Shown here in pieces: positions 15,372-26,953 of a stretch of 64,000 bases of DNA (its first letter is position 1; the number at the start of each line of letters is the position of its first letter). The DNA comes from Brachypodium distachyon (taxonomy: Eukaryota > Streptophyta > Magnoliopsida > Poales > Poaceae). The stretch is taken from positions 47,830,650-47,894,649 of the forward strand of contig NC_016134.3 in the NCBI RefSeq assembly GCF_000005505.3, read 5' to 3'. The notes below the pieces were generated by a model, which was not told where the DNA came from, made no database searches, and worked only from the letters and a program-made list of their open reading frames with translations. The position numbers and the translations under genes are program-made.

Positions 15372-15599
15372 GGTTGGGACTGACCGCGGCGAGGCGAATC
15401 AGAACTAATCCGAACAGGAGCTTAGCAACCTAATCAAATTTTATTTTAAGTTTTGAACATTTATGCGGAAAGAAAAAGGAATACATTGCGATAGCATTTG
15501 CTAGTTTAGGTTTAAAATTTTGTTTCATTTTCCGCCTCCAGAAGTGTGTGAAGCAAGAACAATGCCCGAAATGGTTAAGTATATAGTGGTTCTGGCGTG

Positions 15600-16114
15600 T
15601 AGGGGTGTGCATAAAAACCGAGAAACCGAAACCGATCATCGAAGAACCGGAAACCGAAGCCGATTGGACCGAAACCGAAGAACCGCTTAAAACTTCGGTC
15701 AGCAAACTCAAAGAACCGAAGTTTGTTCGGTTAATTCGGTCTCTTGGCAAACCAAAAAAGTCTGAAGAACCGAAGTTCATTGCTGCATCTTTAAAATTTA
15801 ATGTTTTCATTGCATGCTAGATGATATTTACTCATTACGTGTGTCTGTGTCACATAAGATTATGTGTTTATTTTTTGCGTGTAACTTAAATCTATTTTCT
15901 GTTGTAAGTAGAAGATTGAACTAAATTTTTTTTCATTTTCTTTTTGCCATAAACACAATGTTCGGTTAGTTTGGTTCCGAACCGAAAACCAAACCGAATT
16001 TTCGGTGAACCAAATTTTTAAGATAACTTCGGTCCTCATATTTGAAGAACCGAATTTCATGAAAATCCGAAGAACCGAACCGAAATTTCGGGTATAACCG
16101 AACGCTCACCCCGA
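15600..16114. mobile_element. Nonautonomous hAT-like element, rich in CCGAA repeats
   Basis: Flanked by a perfect 8-bp duplication CTGGCGTG (15592-15599 and 16115-16122), the hallmark of hAT. Ends read TAGGGGTGTGC and GCTCACCCCGA, imperfectly inverted. Subterminal DNA is packed with ACCGAA and TTCGGT units on both sides. A frame at 15605-15820 is only translation of these repeats. The paralogous site near 23282 lacks the element and holds a single CTGGCCTG. Confidence 0.85.
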
Positions 16115-17506
16115 CTGGCGTGAGTGACTCATGTAACCTGTGTCAATTTCGTGATGGTACCTTATCTTTGTATTAAGATGAACCATGACAGTCAGAAAAT
16201 AAAAGGAGCAACTCCGACTTTCAGTGCATTGTATCATGGTTTCGTTCTTAATTTCTAAAGACCCATTGAGAAGCGTTTTTTTTTAGCGAGGTGGTCTAGC
16301 TCGGGTTAATCTGTAATCCATTCCTTGAAGCTATATCGAGATATTATCATCGGGTCAAAATTAGGTCATGTTCAGCTAGCAAACATGCAAAAATTTCTGT
16401 ACAGAAATACATATTCAGAATCCACGTTTCGAATTTTTCAAAATTGAGAGATTGGCCGTAGCCCATAACGGTAAAGAAATGTGGAGACAAAGAGTCAAGA
16501 GGAGGAGGAGGAAGAGAGCTCAGATCGGAGGAGAAGATGGAGAGGGCCAAGCCTGCATCGCCGGCCGGCGGTCAGCTGGAATCTGCTTAAAATGAACAGT
16601 TCAGTTGCTATGTAAGATCACCGCAAATCAAGTAAAGAGCTTAAAACTTTCAAAAAATAACAATATGGATAGCTTAGTAAGGTGCTGTAGCATCATCATT
16701 CCAACAAGTAGATCCTAAATCTGACCAAAATACATTACAAATAGTTCAAATAAAATAACTGCATTACAAAAGTACCATCTTAAGGTAGTTTGGGTGTGCC
16801 TGATCTTACATCAATAAAAGATTGCAAAAGCGGTTCTAATAAGATCTTGAATTGATAAGGGATTACAAAATAGTTCAAATAAGATATTGTCACCAATAAA
16901 ATAACTGCATAATTGTAGTACTTGCCACAACGTGGCCATGTTTTACTGATTGACGAAATCTCCAGGTAGTTTGGGTGTGTCTCGACTTTCTCAAGATGGT
17001 GGTTCCGTCCTCCTGTGTTGCACTGCGCCGTTTCTGTCAAAATTTCCAAAGAATCAGAAAGATAAAACATCATGGGCAGTGTACAATTTCGGACCATTTT
17101 GCAATTCAGTTACTAATTTCTGGAGTTCCTTTTCTTTTTTGAGCAAATAATGTGGCAACAGATTACAGGATGCTAGAAAGTGAACGTTTTAAATATATTG
17201 GTAGGATCGAAAAATAATTTGAAAATGCAAAAAGTAATTTGCAATATTTAAAATTCAGTTATTTGTATTCTGGCACGAAAATGTACAAATGCATGGATGC
17301 ACATAAAAACGGATCCGGTAATTAATAAGGTGTTTTCATCTGCATGTAAGTACTAGTACGAGTTTTATCTAGCAGTTAATATCAGCGCGTCCTTGTGATC
17401 GAATCAATTAATTGGGGTAATACTAGTTGAGTAGATATGATCAGGCCTGGAAGGAATGTACCTCTTGGTGCACCTGATTGGAATCGGACGCTTCGCTGGC
17501 AACAAG
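16115..17506. repeat. LACS/NLR spacer, a repeated flank of the cluster
   Basis: No gene. The part around 16190-16420 matches 23290-23660, 33060-33260 and 48830-49040 (AAAAGGAGCAACTC and TCTGTACAGAAA are shared). The part 16580-17110 matches 33655-34140 and 63420-64000. It lies just downstream of an NLR on the minus strand. Confidence 0.75.
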
Positions 17507-20500
17507 CTAGATCTGAAATAAAAAATGGAAATGATTAGCGGTCATGAGTATCATACTAAGATGAGCATGGAGGTAGCAGTACGTACCACCGTCACCGTGA
17601 TATTGTTGGGATGGACCTCGACTGCCTGCCTCAACGCGGCCTCTCCCTTCTCCCGCGTGACACTCGCACACCTGTAAAAGGCTAATCGGACTTCGTCAAG
17701 ACAAGGGAGGTTCCCGATGCTGCCAATGTCACGCTCGAACTTGGCACCACTGCACTCGTCGCGGATGTAATACACAACACATTCAAGGCTGGGCATGGCT
17801 CCCTGCAGGAACCTGGCAGATGCATTCGTGTGGTAGTATCTTAGCTTGGGGAATGCACCGCCGCCCACGATGTCAGGAATGCTAATCAAGGTCTCCAGGT
17901 GGAGGTAAACGAGCTCTGGGAACCTCCCGAGGACCTCCATATCCTGCGCCTCCACGGCACCCGCTCCCACCGACAAGTGAGAAAGGTTTGGCAGGCTTGA
18001 CGAATTGATCCACGCCGGCAGCTTTTCAAATGCGACCCACAGCTCCAGACGACGGAGGTGATGAGAGAGCACGTAGCTTACGCAATTGGCTTGGTCAACA
18101 CGCGGCCACGAAGTGTAACATTCAAATTGTATGGCTTGGAGCTTCTGCAGATGCTCTAGAGATTTCATCATATCATTGAACAATATACTATCATCAAATT
18201 TTTCACAGCAAACACCGTACTCTCTCAACTCTGTCAGCTTGGCCAGTTCTTTCACAATTTCCAAGGAGACATAGGGCAACAATAGTTCTTCTATCAACAC
18301 CAGGTTACCGATCCAGCCCAGTGCTCCTTTGAAACCACGAGAAAGGCGTAGGCACTTTAGTCGCCTCAACCGACCTACACTCTCTGGCAGCTCTTTTATT
18401 CCAGTTAACCTCAAGTCCAGTACCTGCAAAAACCTCAGGTTGCCTATTTCTTTTGGAAGTTTCCTAATAGGTGTTCCCAAGAGCCCAAGGTACCTCAGCT
18501 GAAGTAGCCTTCCAAGATTCTCAAGGTGATAAGAACTATCATTTATAAAAGCACATCTTTCCATAGAAAGAATTCTCAAGCCTTGGAAGCCTGAAAGAAA
18601 TGATCTTCTCTTGACATCACACATGATGGCATTGAATGACCTCACTTGACGTATCTCTGTGTTATCTGAATTAGGCTCTTCGTCCATGGCTATGTTTTGA
18701 ACAGCTAACCTACGGACATTGCTTTGTGAAGGTTGATGTTCTGTCTTACTACTTCCATGGACAGTAATAAAATTTTCTTCCTTTGACAAGTGACAGATCA
18801 TATCGAGCACCAGATCATGCACACCGCAAGCATATATGATGCTCTTATATGGCTCCTCCACCGGCTGGATCAGACTTCTGTTAATGAGTTCATTAAAATA
18901 CCTCTCTCCGATCTCAAATAACCCCATCCCTGGTTTCTCATGGACAAAACCTTCCGCCACCCACTTCCATATCAAAGTGTCTTTCTGAATCTCGTGGTCT
19001 TCGGGATATATGCTGAGGTGCAACAAACATGCCCTTAGATAACAAGGCAGGTCATAGTAGCTATATAGCAATATCTTTCTTGTGTTATCGACGTGTATGT
19101 TAGCTCCATCTCCAAAACCAATAGAGTCATACACCTCAGACCAATCCTCCCATGGTTTACTGGCCAACAGACTAGCTATTGTGATGATAGCTAACGGCAC
19201 ACCACCGCATTTCTGTAAAATCTTTTCAGATATCTCAATCGGTTGACCAGAAGTAATTTTGCATTTACCAATAGATAATCTTGTATAGAATAATTCCTTG
19301 GATGTGGCAGAAGAAAGTGGCTTTTGCTTGTAAACATCGTCCGCCTCTTCGGCAACTTCAAATATACGAGTGGTCGTGATTATTCTACTTCCACAGTTAC
19401 TATCAATCAAAGCACATTTCATTATATTCCATGAACTCTTGTCCCATATATCATCAATGACGATGAGGTACCTGTTGAATATGGCAGTCATGAGAGCCAT
19501 GCATTAGTTAAAGAATATGTCTGAGCGTAGAAGAAGAAGAAAAGAAGTATGGCGACCAACACGATGTTGAATCCGAGGAAGGAGAAGGTAAATGAAGGAG
19601 GCAGGGTTTTTACTAGACAAAAACATGCCAGGGGTTTGATTCACAGTTCAATCTAATTCATTTGTGGTTAATTTGACTAACAACTTTTGTGATTTCTGAC
19701 TCTAACAAAAAATTATTCCAAATTAATTGATGCAAAAATATATGGATGTATGAGATAGTTTGGTAGTAGCCGATCGCCTAGGGCCTAGATCTATAAAAGG
19801 AGTGTAAATCATGGAAATTTTCATATAAGAATTAACATGCATGCCTATCACAATCCAAAATTGCAAATCCTAACCTCGAAGATGAACCTTCCGTCTTTGC
19901 CATGTTTGTTCATTTCATATTTTCTGTTCATTACAAGAACATAACCCTACATTAGGATGGATGGATGTACCTCTTGTTCTCGAGCAATTCCCGGAGTTCA
20001 TCAATGAGCTGCACCTCATCCAACATTGTTGCATTCAAATAGGAGTTCTTGTCAAGTTGGCGAAGAATATCCATGAAAACTTTCTTAAGGTTAGGCTTTT
20101 GACCCACCGAAATAAAAGCCTTGCAAACGAATTCCTCCTGTAGCTTGTCGTAGACTGCTTTGGCAAGAGTCGTCTTGCCAAGTCCTCCAAATCCAAAGAT
20201 GGAAACTATTTTGAGTTGCAGCTTGGAGTTGGACACAACATCACCCCATTCCATCAGCCTTTTGATTAGATCTTTCCTCGGCTCCTCAATGCCAACGAGC
20301 TCTTTCTGATCTTTGAACAGATTAATCATGCGAGGATCAATGGTGTTTGTGGCAGCTTGATTAGCATGGACATCGTCGACCTTGTATCTGTCACGCAAGT
20401 CAGTTACCTCCTTGACTCGAACCTTGATATCTTGGATCTTGTCGGCGATCTGATGACGGGTCTTGCCTTTCTTGAAGAAGTTGGCGATCTTTTTTCTGAA

Positions 20501-20803
20501 TCTCTTGGAGCTCTTCAGATCTGCGTCTGGCTCGGAACCCTCGACGCGCACCATGAAGCTGTCGACGATATCCTCCATGTCGTACGACAGCTGCTTGACG
20601 TTGCGAGCCCAGAGCCTGACCTGCTTGTCCAGCTGGTCCAGCGGCACCTCAGCCACCTTGGCAAGAGCAACCTCGATCCTCTCCAGCTCCCTAGACAGAG
20701 ACTGGACGTCTTTCTTCAAGCCCGTCTGCAGGTTGTACTCCTTCTGGAGGAGCTCGGCTAGCTTGGGGAGCAGGGAGCTCATGGCCCCCGTCGCCAGCTC
20801 CAT
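17507..20803 (-). CDS. CC-NB-ARC-LRR immune receptor (NLR 1)
   Basis: Intracellular NLR, probably a pathogen sensor or helper. Minus-strand exons are 20803-19971, 19471-17587 and probably 17512-17507 (ATC TAG), giving about 907 aa. If the last 74-nt intron is retained, the frame stops at 17551 (917 aa). The coiled-coil (about 1-130) has an EDVID-like YDMEDIVDSF. The NB-ARC has P-loop GFGGLGKTTLAK (204-215), kinase 2 [10 protein letters not shown] (279-288), [18 protein letters not shown] as CGGVPLAI (366-373), RNBS-D CLLHLSIYPED, and VHD in place of MHD (about 495-497). Leucine-rich repeats follow, e.g. LRYLGLLGTPIRKLP. The intron before kinase 2 and the MELATGAM start are typical of Pik/RGA5-like grass NLRs. 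The nearly identical exon 1 at 36772-37604 shows a tandem paralog. No integrated domain is visible. Confidence 0.93.
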
Positions 20804-21545
20804 GGCGATGGCGAGCTTCCTCCTCTGCTTGCTTCGTGGAATACAAATTACAGAGTGATTCTGATGTACTCTAGTTGCTACTTGAATGTCTAGTTGAATA
20901 CTCCGTGGGAGCTCCCCCAAGAACTAGAATACGAGATCCTAAGTCGACATGGCCGGATCTGCAGGACGAAAGAATCTAAAATCATGCCCCAAATTAAATA
21001 CTTCCCCCAAGAATACAAGATCGAGCTAGTAAGACAACTAACCTCAGATCCCAACTCACCGAGCCAGATCCGCAGGAACCTCTGGTAGCTAGCTCCTCGA
21101 GCCCTTGCTGCTGCTTGTGCTTCGGCACAACAATGGATTAGGACCGAGCTGTGGGGAATGGCGGCATGGATGGGTGGAGTTTGCTTTGCTAGATGCGCAG
21201 TACTAGTCGATTTTGGCTGAAATGGGCATGCGATTCAGTGGAAATTGGGGTGGTAGGTATACCCATAAAAGCGAGCAACATTATTGGAGTGATCAGTGAA
21301 AGGTAATAGTAATGCTTGCACTGTTCAGGACTCCAGTACCTTGCAGAGTATATCCAAAATATTTCCATTGATTTTGACGGATTTCTTCAGATTTTGGGTG
21401 TATGAATCGATTAGCTTCGACTCATGCATGTCTGGTTATTGCAGTGATTAACCCCAACAAGCAAGGTCTGGAACCGAGAAGAAGGCAAGCAATTAACCTG
21501 GGCATGTGAGACAAACGTACCAACAGTAATTGTAACAATTCCATA

Positions 21546-21673
21546 TACTTCCTCCGTTCAACGAAGGATGTCTCAAGTTTGTCAAAATTTGGATGTATCT
21601 AAACATGATTTAGTGTATACATGCATTCAAATTTAGTCGAAATTGAGACATCGTTTGTTGGACGGTGTGAGTA
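21546..21673. mobile_element. Stowaway MITE, ACAAAAGATGTCTCAAG family, copy 1
   Basis: TA-flanked element with ends CTTCCTCCGTTCAACGAAGG and TTTGTTGGACGGTGTGAG and internal TGTCTCAAGTTTGTCAAAAT. The same family occurs at 39260, 40071 and 46864. Confidence 0.8.
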
Positions 21674-21834
21674 CGATACATATAATCATCCTTGATCCTT
21701 CCTGATCTTGTTGCAACAATTGAAATGAAAGACTTTGAGATTATTAGAGCAGTTCTTCTGGAGCCGGTGCCGTCCGACTCGGAGGGCGACCTCATCACCC
21801 CAACCTACAAGAAGAGGCAACCACAACTCCTCAA

Positions 21835-22934
21835 GGAGGTAAATGCACCACTGGTATATGAACTTGTTATGCTTGTGCAGATTAGTCATCGTATTTGAAA
21901 AATGCAAAAAACAGGTGTTACAACTTGGCACGCTTGAGCACCCGCAGTCAAAAAATACGATTTCATAGGTTCAAGCACCGAGGTGGCTTGCCAACGTGGA
22001 ACAAAATGGGTCTGGCTGGTCATGCAATCTTATGAAACCCCTCCGTCTTTTTCCTCTCATCATCCACACCTCAGTTTCCCCAAATCGAAGCCGATAGACG
22101 ACAACCTCGTCATCGACGAGCTCTGGGACTACTGTCGGCACTATGCTGGCAGTGGCAGGTCCCTCGCCGCGGCACCACTCGCAGGTACCGCTCCCTAACA
22201 ACGTAGGAAGGTGCTGCAGTGCGGTGCCGACGCGCTCGCCGGCAACCAGCCCACCGGTCGGATCCCGGTGCTCGGCGCCAGCGCCACAAACTTCATGCTA
22301 GCGGCAACGACCTCACTGGTGGGATCCCGGCGGCGCTCGTGCAGCTCCAGCTCGACACCAACAAGATCTCGCGGCTAATCCCGCTGGAGCTCGGGCGGGG
22401 TCTCGTGAACCTGGAGGTGCTATTCGCATGCAGAGCCGGCTCGAGGTGAAGATCCCTGCGGGAGCTCTCGGCCAAGGAGAGCCTCCAGGCAGTCGACCTC
22501 TCCCACAGCCGCCTCACACCGTAGCCATATCGCCGGGGCTCTTCTTGCTGAAGAACGCATCGCGGGGGAGATCAGGAAGGCGGAGAGGTTCGTGCCGGTC
22601 AGGCTCGCGGGGACTGCATCGTGGTGAAGATCCGCCCGCTGTGGCCGGGATGAAGAGCGTCATCTTCCTCGAACTCGTTGGCAACCTAATCTCCGTTTAC
22701 AACCTAACCCCGACCTGAAAGAAGGAGGCGTTTTTTGCAAGATTGTATGGCCGGACAGATCCATTTTGTCCAGATCGGTAAGCCACGTCAGTGCCCGGAC
22801 CTACGAAATCGTATTTTTTTATTGCGGGTGCTCAAGCATGCCAAGTTGTAATACCTGCTTTTAGCATTTTTCAATTACGATGACTAATCTGCACAAGCAC
22901 GCCAAGTTCATATACCAGCGATGCATTTATCTCC
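21835..22934. mobile_element. 1.1-kb TIR transposon carrying gene fragments (Pack-type)
   Basis: The terminal inverted repeats are 21835-21969 and 22800-22934, about 135 bp each. By eye they match at roughly nine bases in ten, and weaker similarity extends to about 160 bp. Termini read GGAGGTAAATGC and, inverted, GGAGATAAATGC. The element splits the duplicated LACS exon 18 exactly after CTCCTCAA; sequence then resumes with AAATAT of the parent. The TSD is short or blurred (CAA possible), so the superfamily is uncertain. The long TIRs suggest Mutator-like, but no 9-bp TSD is seen. The interior has no transposase and carries LRR receptor kinase pieces. Confidence 0.85.
22100..22705 (+). pseudogene. 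LRR receptor-kinase ectodomain fragments inside the TIR element
   Basis: Reading the plus strand in several frames gives LRR pieces: NDLTGGIPAALVQLQLDTNKIS, then a stretch like LQAVDLSHSRLT, then PGLFLLKN, then VAGMKSVIFLELVGNLIS. Order and wording fit class XI (RCH1/RGI-like) receptor kinase LRRs. Frames shift repeatedly, and no transmembrane or kinase part is present. GC content is well above the flanks. It is probably captured host sequence and cannot encode the receptor. Confidence 0.7.
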
Positions 22935-23398
22935 AAATATACTATATCAGGTACAATTCACACATGCAATCCATCATTATGTGTATTTTGCATATCCAAG
23001 GGAAATATGCAGTGTTGTCCATCTGACCTCGGCGCCATTTTGACGACATGTTCCACAGCATGAAGTAGGGTTGGGACTGACGGCGGCAAGGCAAATCAGA
23101 ACATGAGCTTAGCAACCAAATCAAATTTTAGTTTAAATTTTGAACATTCATGCGGAAGAAAAAAAGAATACAGAGCGTTAGCATTCGCTAGTTTAGGTTG
23201 GAATTTTGTCTTATTTTTCCTCTCTTTAAATGTGTGAAACAAGACAATTCCCCGAAATGGTTAAGTATATATCGGGTCTGGCCTGAGTGACTCATGTAAT
23301 CTGTCTTAATTTCTTGATGGTGCCTTATCTTTGTATTAAGAATGATGATAGTCAGAGAACTAAAAGGAGCAACTCTAATTTTCCGTGCATTGTATCGT

Positions 23399-23566
23399 AT
23401 TCCCTCGTTTTCTAAAGTAAGATTTATTTTGTTTACTTTGACCGAGCATTCGACAAAGGATCGCTCCATCAACTTGTGACTTATGTGATACAAATCATAA
23501 TCATAAATAAGTACTTTTTTTATACAAGTATGCAATGATACCAATTTTTAGTAACAGAGGAAGTAT
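23399..23566. mobile_element. Degenerate Stowaway-like MITE
   Basis: Shares GACTTATGTGATACAAATCATAATCATAAA-type text with the element at 46197-46441 and ends AGAGGAAGTA. It interrupts sequence that is continuous in the parental LACS flank at about 16240. Confidence 0.6.
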
Positions 23567-23754
23567 GGTTTAGTTTCACTCACTGGGAAGCTACTGTATG
23601 CTGAAGTGGTGTTGTAGCTCGGGTTAATCTGTACTCCATCCCTTGAAGCTCTTACTAAAGCTAAATAAGTTAAATACTTATCTAATATGCAAATTTCAAA
23701 ATTAGAGAGGAATTCATTTTGAGCGGGTCAATAATCCACTATATATTGATGTAA

Positions 23755-24282
23755 GAGCATCACCAGCAGACTACCTAAATGTGAGCCCCTAAATCTTCAT
23801 ACGGGGACTCCCTAGTATAGATTTCCTCTCCAAATTTGTCATCTTCACATCAGACTACATAAATCTCACCCCCTATAATTCATTCATCCATATTTTATTC
23901 ATATGCTTCAACCGTTTTTGTAAAAATCTATATTTCAAACTACTTGACTTGAAATTATATATTTGAAACGCTTATAATTTAAATCGAATAGTTTTATTCT
24001 TATATCCATTTAAGTACATAAACTATAATATTATAATTTAATTATCAAACGGTTCTATTCTCAACGGCTATATTTCCGATGGTTATATTTCCAAACGGCT
24101 ATATTCTCAACGGCTATGTTCTCAACGGCTATATTTTCAACGGATATATTTCTTGGTCTACATATATGTGGAGCTCTGAAACCATTGTCCATTCACTCTC
24201 CACCTCCATTCACTCTCTACCACATCTCTCAGCCCCCTCTCACAAAAATGAGTCGTAGCTTATTTTGGCAATACGTGAGTTT

Positions 24283-24319
<37 letters not shown>

Positions 24320-24469
24320 GAGGAGGAGGAGGAGCATGAAGACGACGACCATGAACTAATGGTTGCTACAGCGGCAATAGTTCTCGACGCGAACATGCGG
24401 TTCAATGCTCGACGCCGTCGTGGTTCAGTACTGGGTCGTCAGGTAATTAACCGTGATACGGCAGGTGGG
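23755..24469 (+). mobile_element. PIF/Harbinger element, 5' part only
   Basis: The left end GAGCATCACCAGCAGACTACC, next to a TAA target triplet, fits the GAGCATCTCCAGCAG ends of grass Harbingers. 24047-24151 is an imperfect tandem array of about 15-17 bp units (AACGGCTATATT). The open frame from 24248 encodes a Ser-rich, then Glu/Asp-rich start followed by ARRRRGSV and VINRD. These features resemble the N-terminus of PIF nuclease ORFs. The catalytic region and right end are missing. Truncation coincides with the NLR pseudogene breakpoint. Confidence 0.7.
24283..24320. repeat. (GTC)n microsatellite in Harbinger ORF
   Basis: About a dozen GTC/TCG triplets encode the poly-Ser run of the truncated Harbinger frame. 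Confidence 0.9.
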
Positions 24470-26953
24470 CTAACGGCATGCCACCACATTTTTGTAAAAT
24501 CTTTTCAGATATCTCAATCGGTTGACCAGAAGTAATTTTGCATTTACCAATAGATAATCTTGTATAGAATAATTCCTTGGATGTACCAGAAGAAAGTGGC
24601 TTTTGCTTTTAAACATCGTCCGCCTCTTCGGCAACTTCAAAAATAGGAGTGGTTGTGATTATTCTACTTCCACAGTTACTATCAATCAAAGCACATTTCA
24701 TTATATTCCATGGAATCTTGTCCCATATGTCATCAATGACAATGAGGTACCTGTTGAATATGGCAGTCATGAGAGCCATGCATTGGAAAAAAAACATATG
24801 TCTAAGCGTTAGAACTTAGAAGAAGAAGACAAGAAGTATGGCAACCAACATGATGATCAGGAATCCGAAAATAGCATAGTTCAAGATACAAACTTGTGCT
24901 TCATAGGGAAAACTAAGACAGAGGTAAATAAAGGACGCGGAGTTTGGTACTAGATAAAAACAGGCCAGGGGTTCGATTCATAGTTCAATCTAATTGATTT
25001 GTTGTTAATTGACTCACAACTGTTTTGAGTTCTGACTCTAACATTTAATTTATTCCAAATTAATTGATGCAAAGTGCCGGACTTTAACATTCGACATGCA
25101 CTATCTGCACTAATTAAAAATCCAAGTACAAACATAATCCAACTAACACAAATATTCTACACAAACTCAGTGGTACATAATAATTAATATAAAGTTTTCT
25201 GCCTCCAACCTCAAACCTTACCAAGCATCTCACCGCTCAAGCTTCAAGGGCAACTAAAGCGAGTACTAGTGTCAAGCCGTGCCATTACTATTTTAAGTAA
25301 CCACCAGTGCTCCGTGATTTGTGCAAAAATCAATGGCAAGGAAATTCTATATTCACACCACTGAAGTACTAGGACTTACAAAAGAGTGGCTAAACCATGC
25401 AAAGTTTCAGAGAAGAATATGCCTACGGATATCCAAAATCATGATATTTAAAACATCTTGAGGAGAAATGAAACTTTCTGTTTTTGCTATGCTTGTTCAT
25501 TGTTCATTTCACCTTTGTATGATCATTTGAAAAACATAAAAATTAAGATGAATAGATGTACCTCTTGTTCTCAAGAAATCCTCGGAGTTTTCTGATGAGT
25601 TGTTCCTCGTTCAACATAGATGCATTCAAACTAGACTTCTCATCAAGTTGGAGGAGAATATCCATGAAAACTTTCTTCAGATTAGGATTCTGACCCACTG
25701 AAACAAAAGCCTTGCAAACGAAATTTGATTGTAGGAGATCATAGACTGCTTTGGCAAGAGTTGTCTTGCCAAGACCTCCAAATCCAAATATGGAGAGTAT
25801 CTTGAGCTGCATCTTGGAGTTCAACACACCACCATCATCATCCCCTTCCAATTTTTCACAAAGTTTCACAGAAGAATATGCCTGCGGAAATCTGAAATCG
25901 TAATTAAAAACGTCTGAAATCATAATTCAAAACATCTTGAGGAGAAATGAAACCTTCCAATTTTTTTATATACCCCCTCCTTCCGGAAATAAGTGATTTG
26001 GATTTATATATGTTTGTTCGTTTCACGTTCTCATGATCATTTCATGAACATAAAAATTAGGATGAATAAATGTACCTCTTGTTCTCAAGCAATCCACAGA
26101 GCTTTCCGATGAGTTGCTCCTCATCCAACATTGTTGCATTCAAATAGGAGTTCTCGTCAAGTTTGCAAAGAATATCCATGAGAACTTTTTTCACGCTAGG
26201 ATTTTGACCCACCGAAATAAAAGCCCTGCAAACGAATTCCCCTTGTAGCTTGTCGTAGACTGTTTTGGCAAGAGTTGTCTTGCCAAGTCCTCCAAATCCA
26301 AAGATGGAGAGTATCTTGAGCTGCATCCTGGAGCTCAACAAACCATCATCATCCCCTTCCATCATGAGCCTCTTTATTAGCTCGTTCCTTGGCTCCTCAA
26401 TGCCAATGAGCTCTTTCTGGTCTTTGAACAGAGCCGTTATGCGAGGATCAACGGTGTTCGTTGCAGACAGATTAGCATGAACATGATCAACGGTGTTCGT
26501 TGCAGACAGATTAGCACGAACATCGTCGATCTTGTATCTGTCACGCAGGTCAGCCACCTCCCTGACTCGAACCTTGATATCTTGGATCTTGTCAGCGATC
26601 TGATGACGAGTCTTGCCTTTCTTGAAGAAGTTGGCGATCTTTTTTCTGAATCTCTTGGATCTCTTCAGATCTGCGTCTGGCTCGGAGCCCTCTACCCGCA
26701 CCATGAAGCCGTCAACAATATCCTCCATCTCGTACGACAGCTGCTTGACATTGCGAGAACAGAGACGGACCTGCTTGTCCAGCTGGTCCAGTGGCACCTC
26801 AGCGACCTTGGCAAGAGCAACCTCGATGCTCTCCAGCTCCCTCGATAGTGACTCGACGTCTTTCTTCACGCCCGTCTGCAGGTTGTACTCGTCCTGGAGG
26901 AGCTCGGCCAGCTTGGGGAGGAGGGAGCTCATAGCTCCCGTTACCAGCTTCAT
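24470..26953 (-). pseudogene. NLR 2, truncated CC-NB-ARC pseudogene with a duplicated P-loop exon
   Basis: Exon 1 (26953-26076, 292 codons plus 2 nt) is open. It encodes MKLVTGAMSSLLPK, the coiled-coil, and GFGGLGKTTLAK up to LLENKR. A 45-bp internal duplication repeats ANLSATNTVD. Downstream, about 25880-25562 is a second copy of the exon's P-loop half (GFGGLGKTTLAK to FLENKR) with its own donor. 24750-24470 is the start of exon 2 ([11 protein letters not shown] to CGGMPLA). It has a premature TAA just after AEEADDV and is cut at the GLPL motif, where Harbinger sequence begins. RNBS-D, VHD and all LRRs are gone. A shortened CC-NB protein is conceivable but unlikely to work as a full receptor. 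It is a paralog of the genes at 17.5 and 34.3 kb. Confidence 0.9.

Larger units (their letters stand above)
21330..23660 (+). pseudogene. Duplicated LACS 3' end (pseudogene fragment)
   Basis: Homologous to 14765-16340: the end of LACS intron 16, part of exon 17 (ATTAACCCCAACAAGCAAGG), exon 18 (CTCATCACCCCAACCTACAA), the last intron, the last exon relic (ATGAAGTAGGGTTGGGACTG) and 3' flank. Exon 17 is mostly deleted and frames are broken. It has been interrupted by a Stowaway MITE (21546-21673), a 1.1-kb TIR element (21835-22934) and another MITE (23399-23566). It lacks the hAT element present in the parent copy. Confidence 0.88.

Noticed and set aside
15605..15820. 71-codon frame rich in Glu, Lys and Pro
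   Set aside because: Translation of the ACCGAA subterminal repeats of the hAT-like element.
24116..24535. 139-codon frame as a novel gene
   Set aside because: Chimera of a Harbinger leader, its truncated transposase-like start and antisense NLR sequence.
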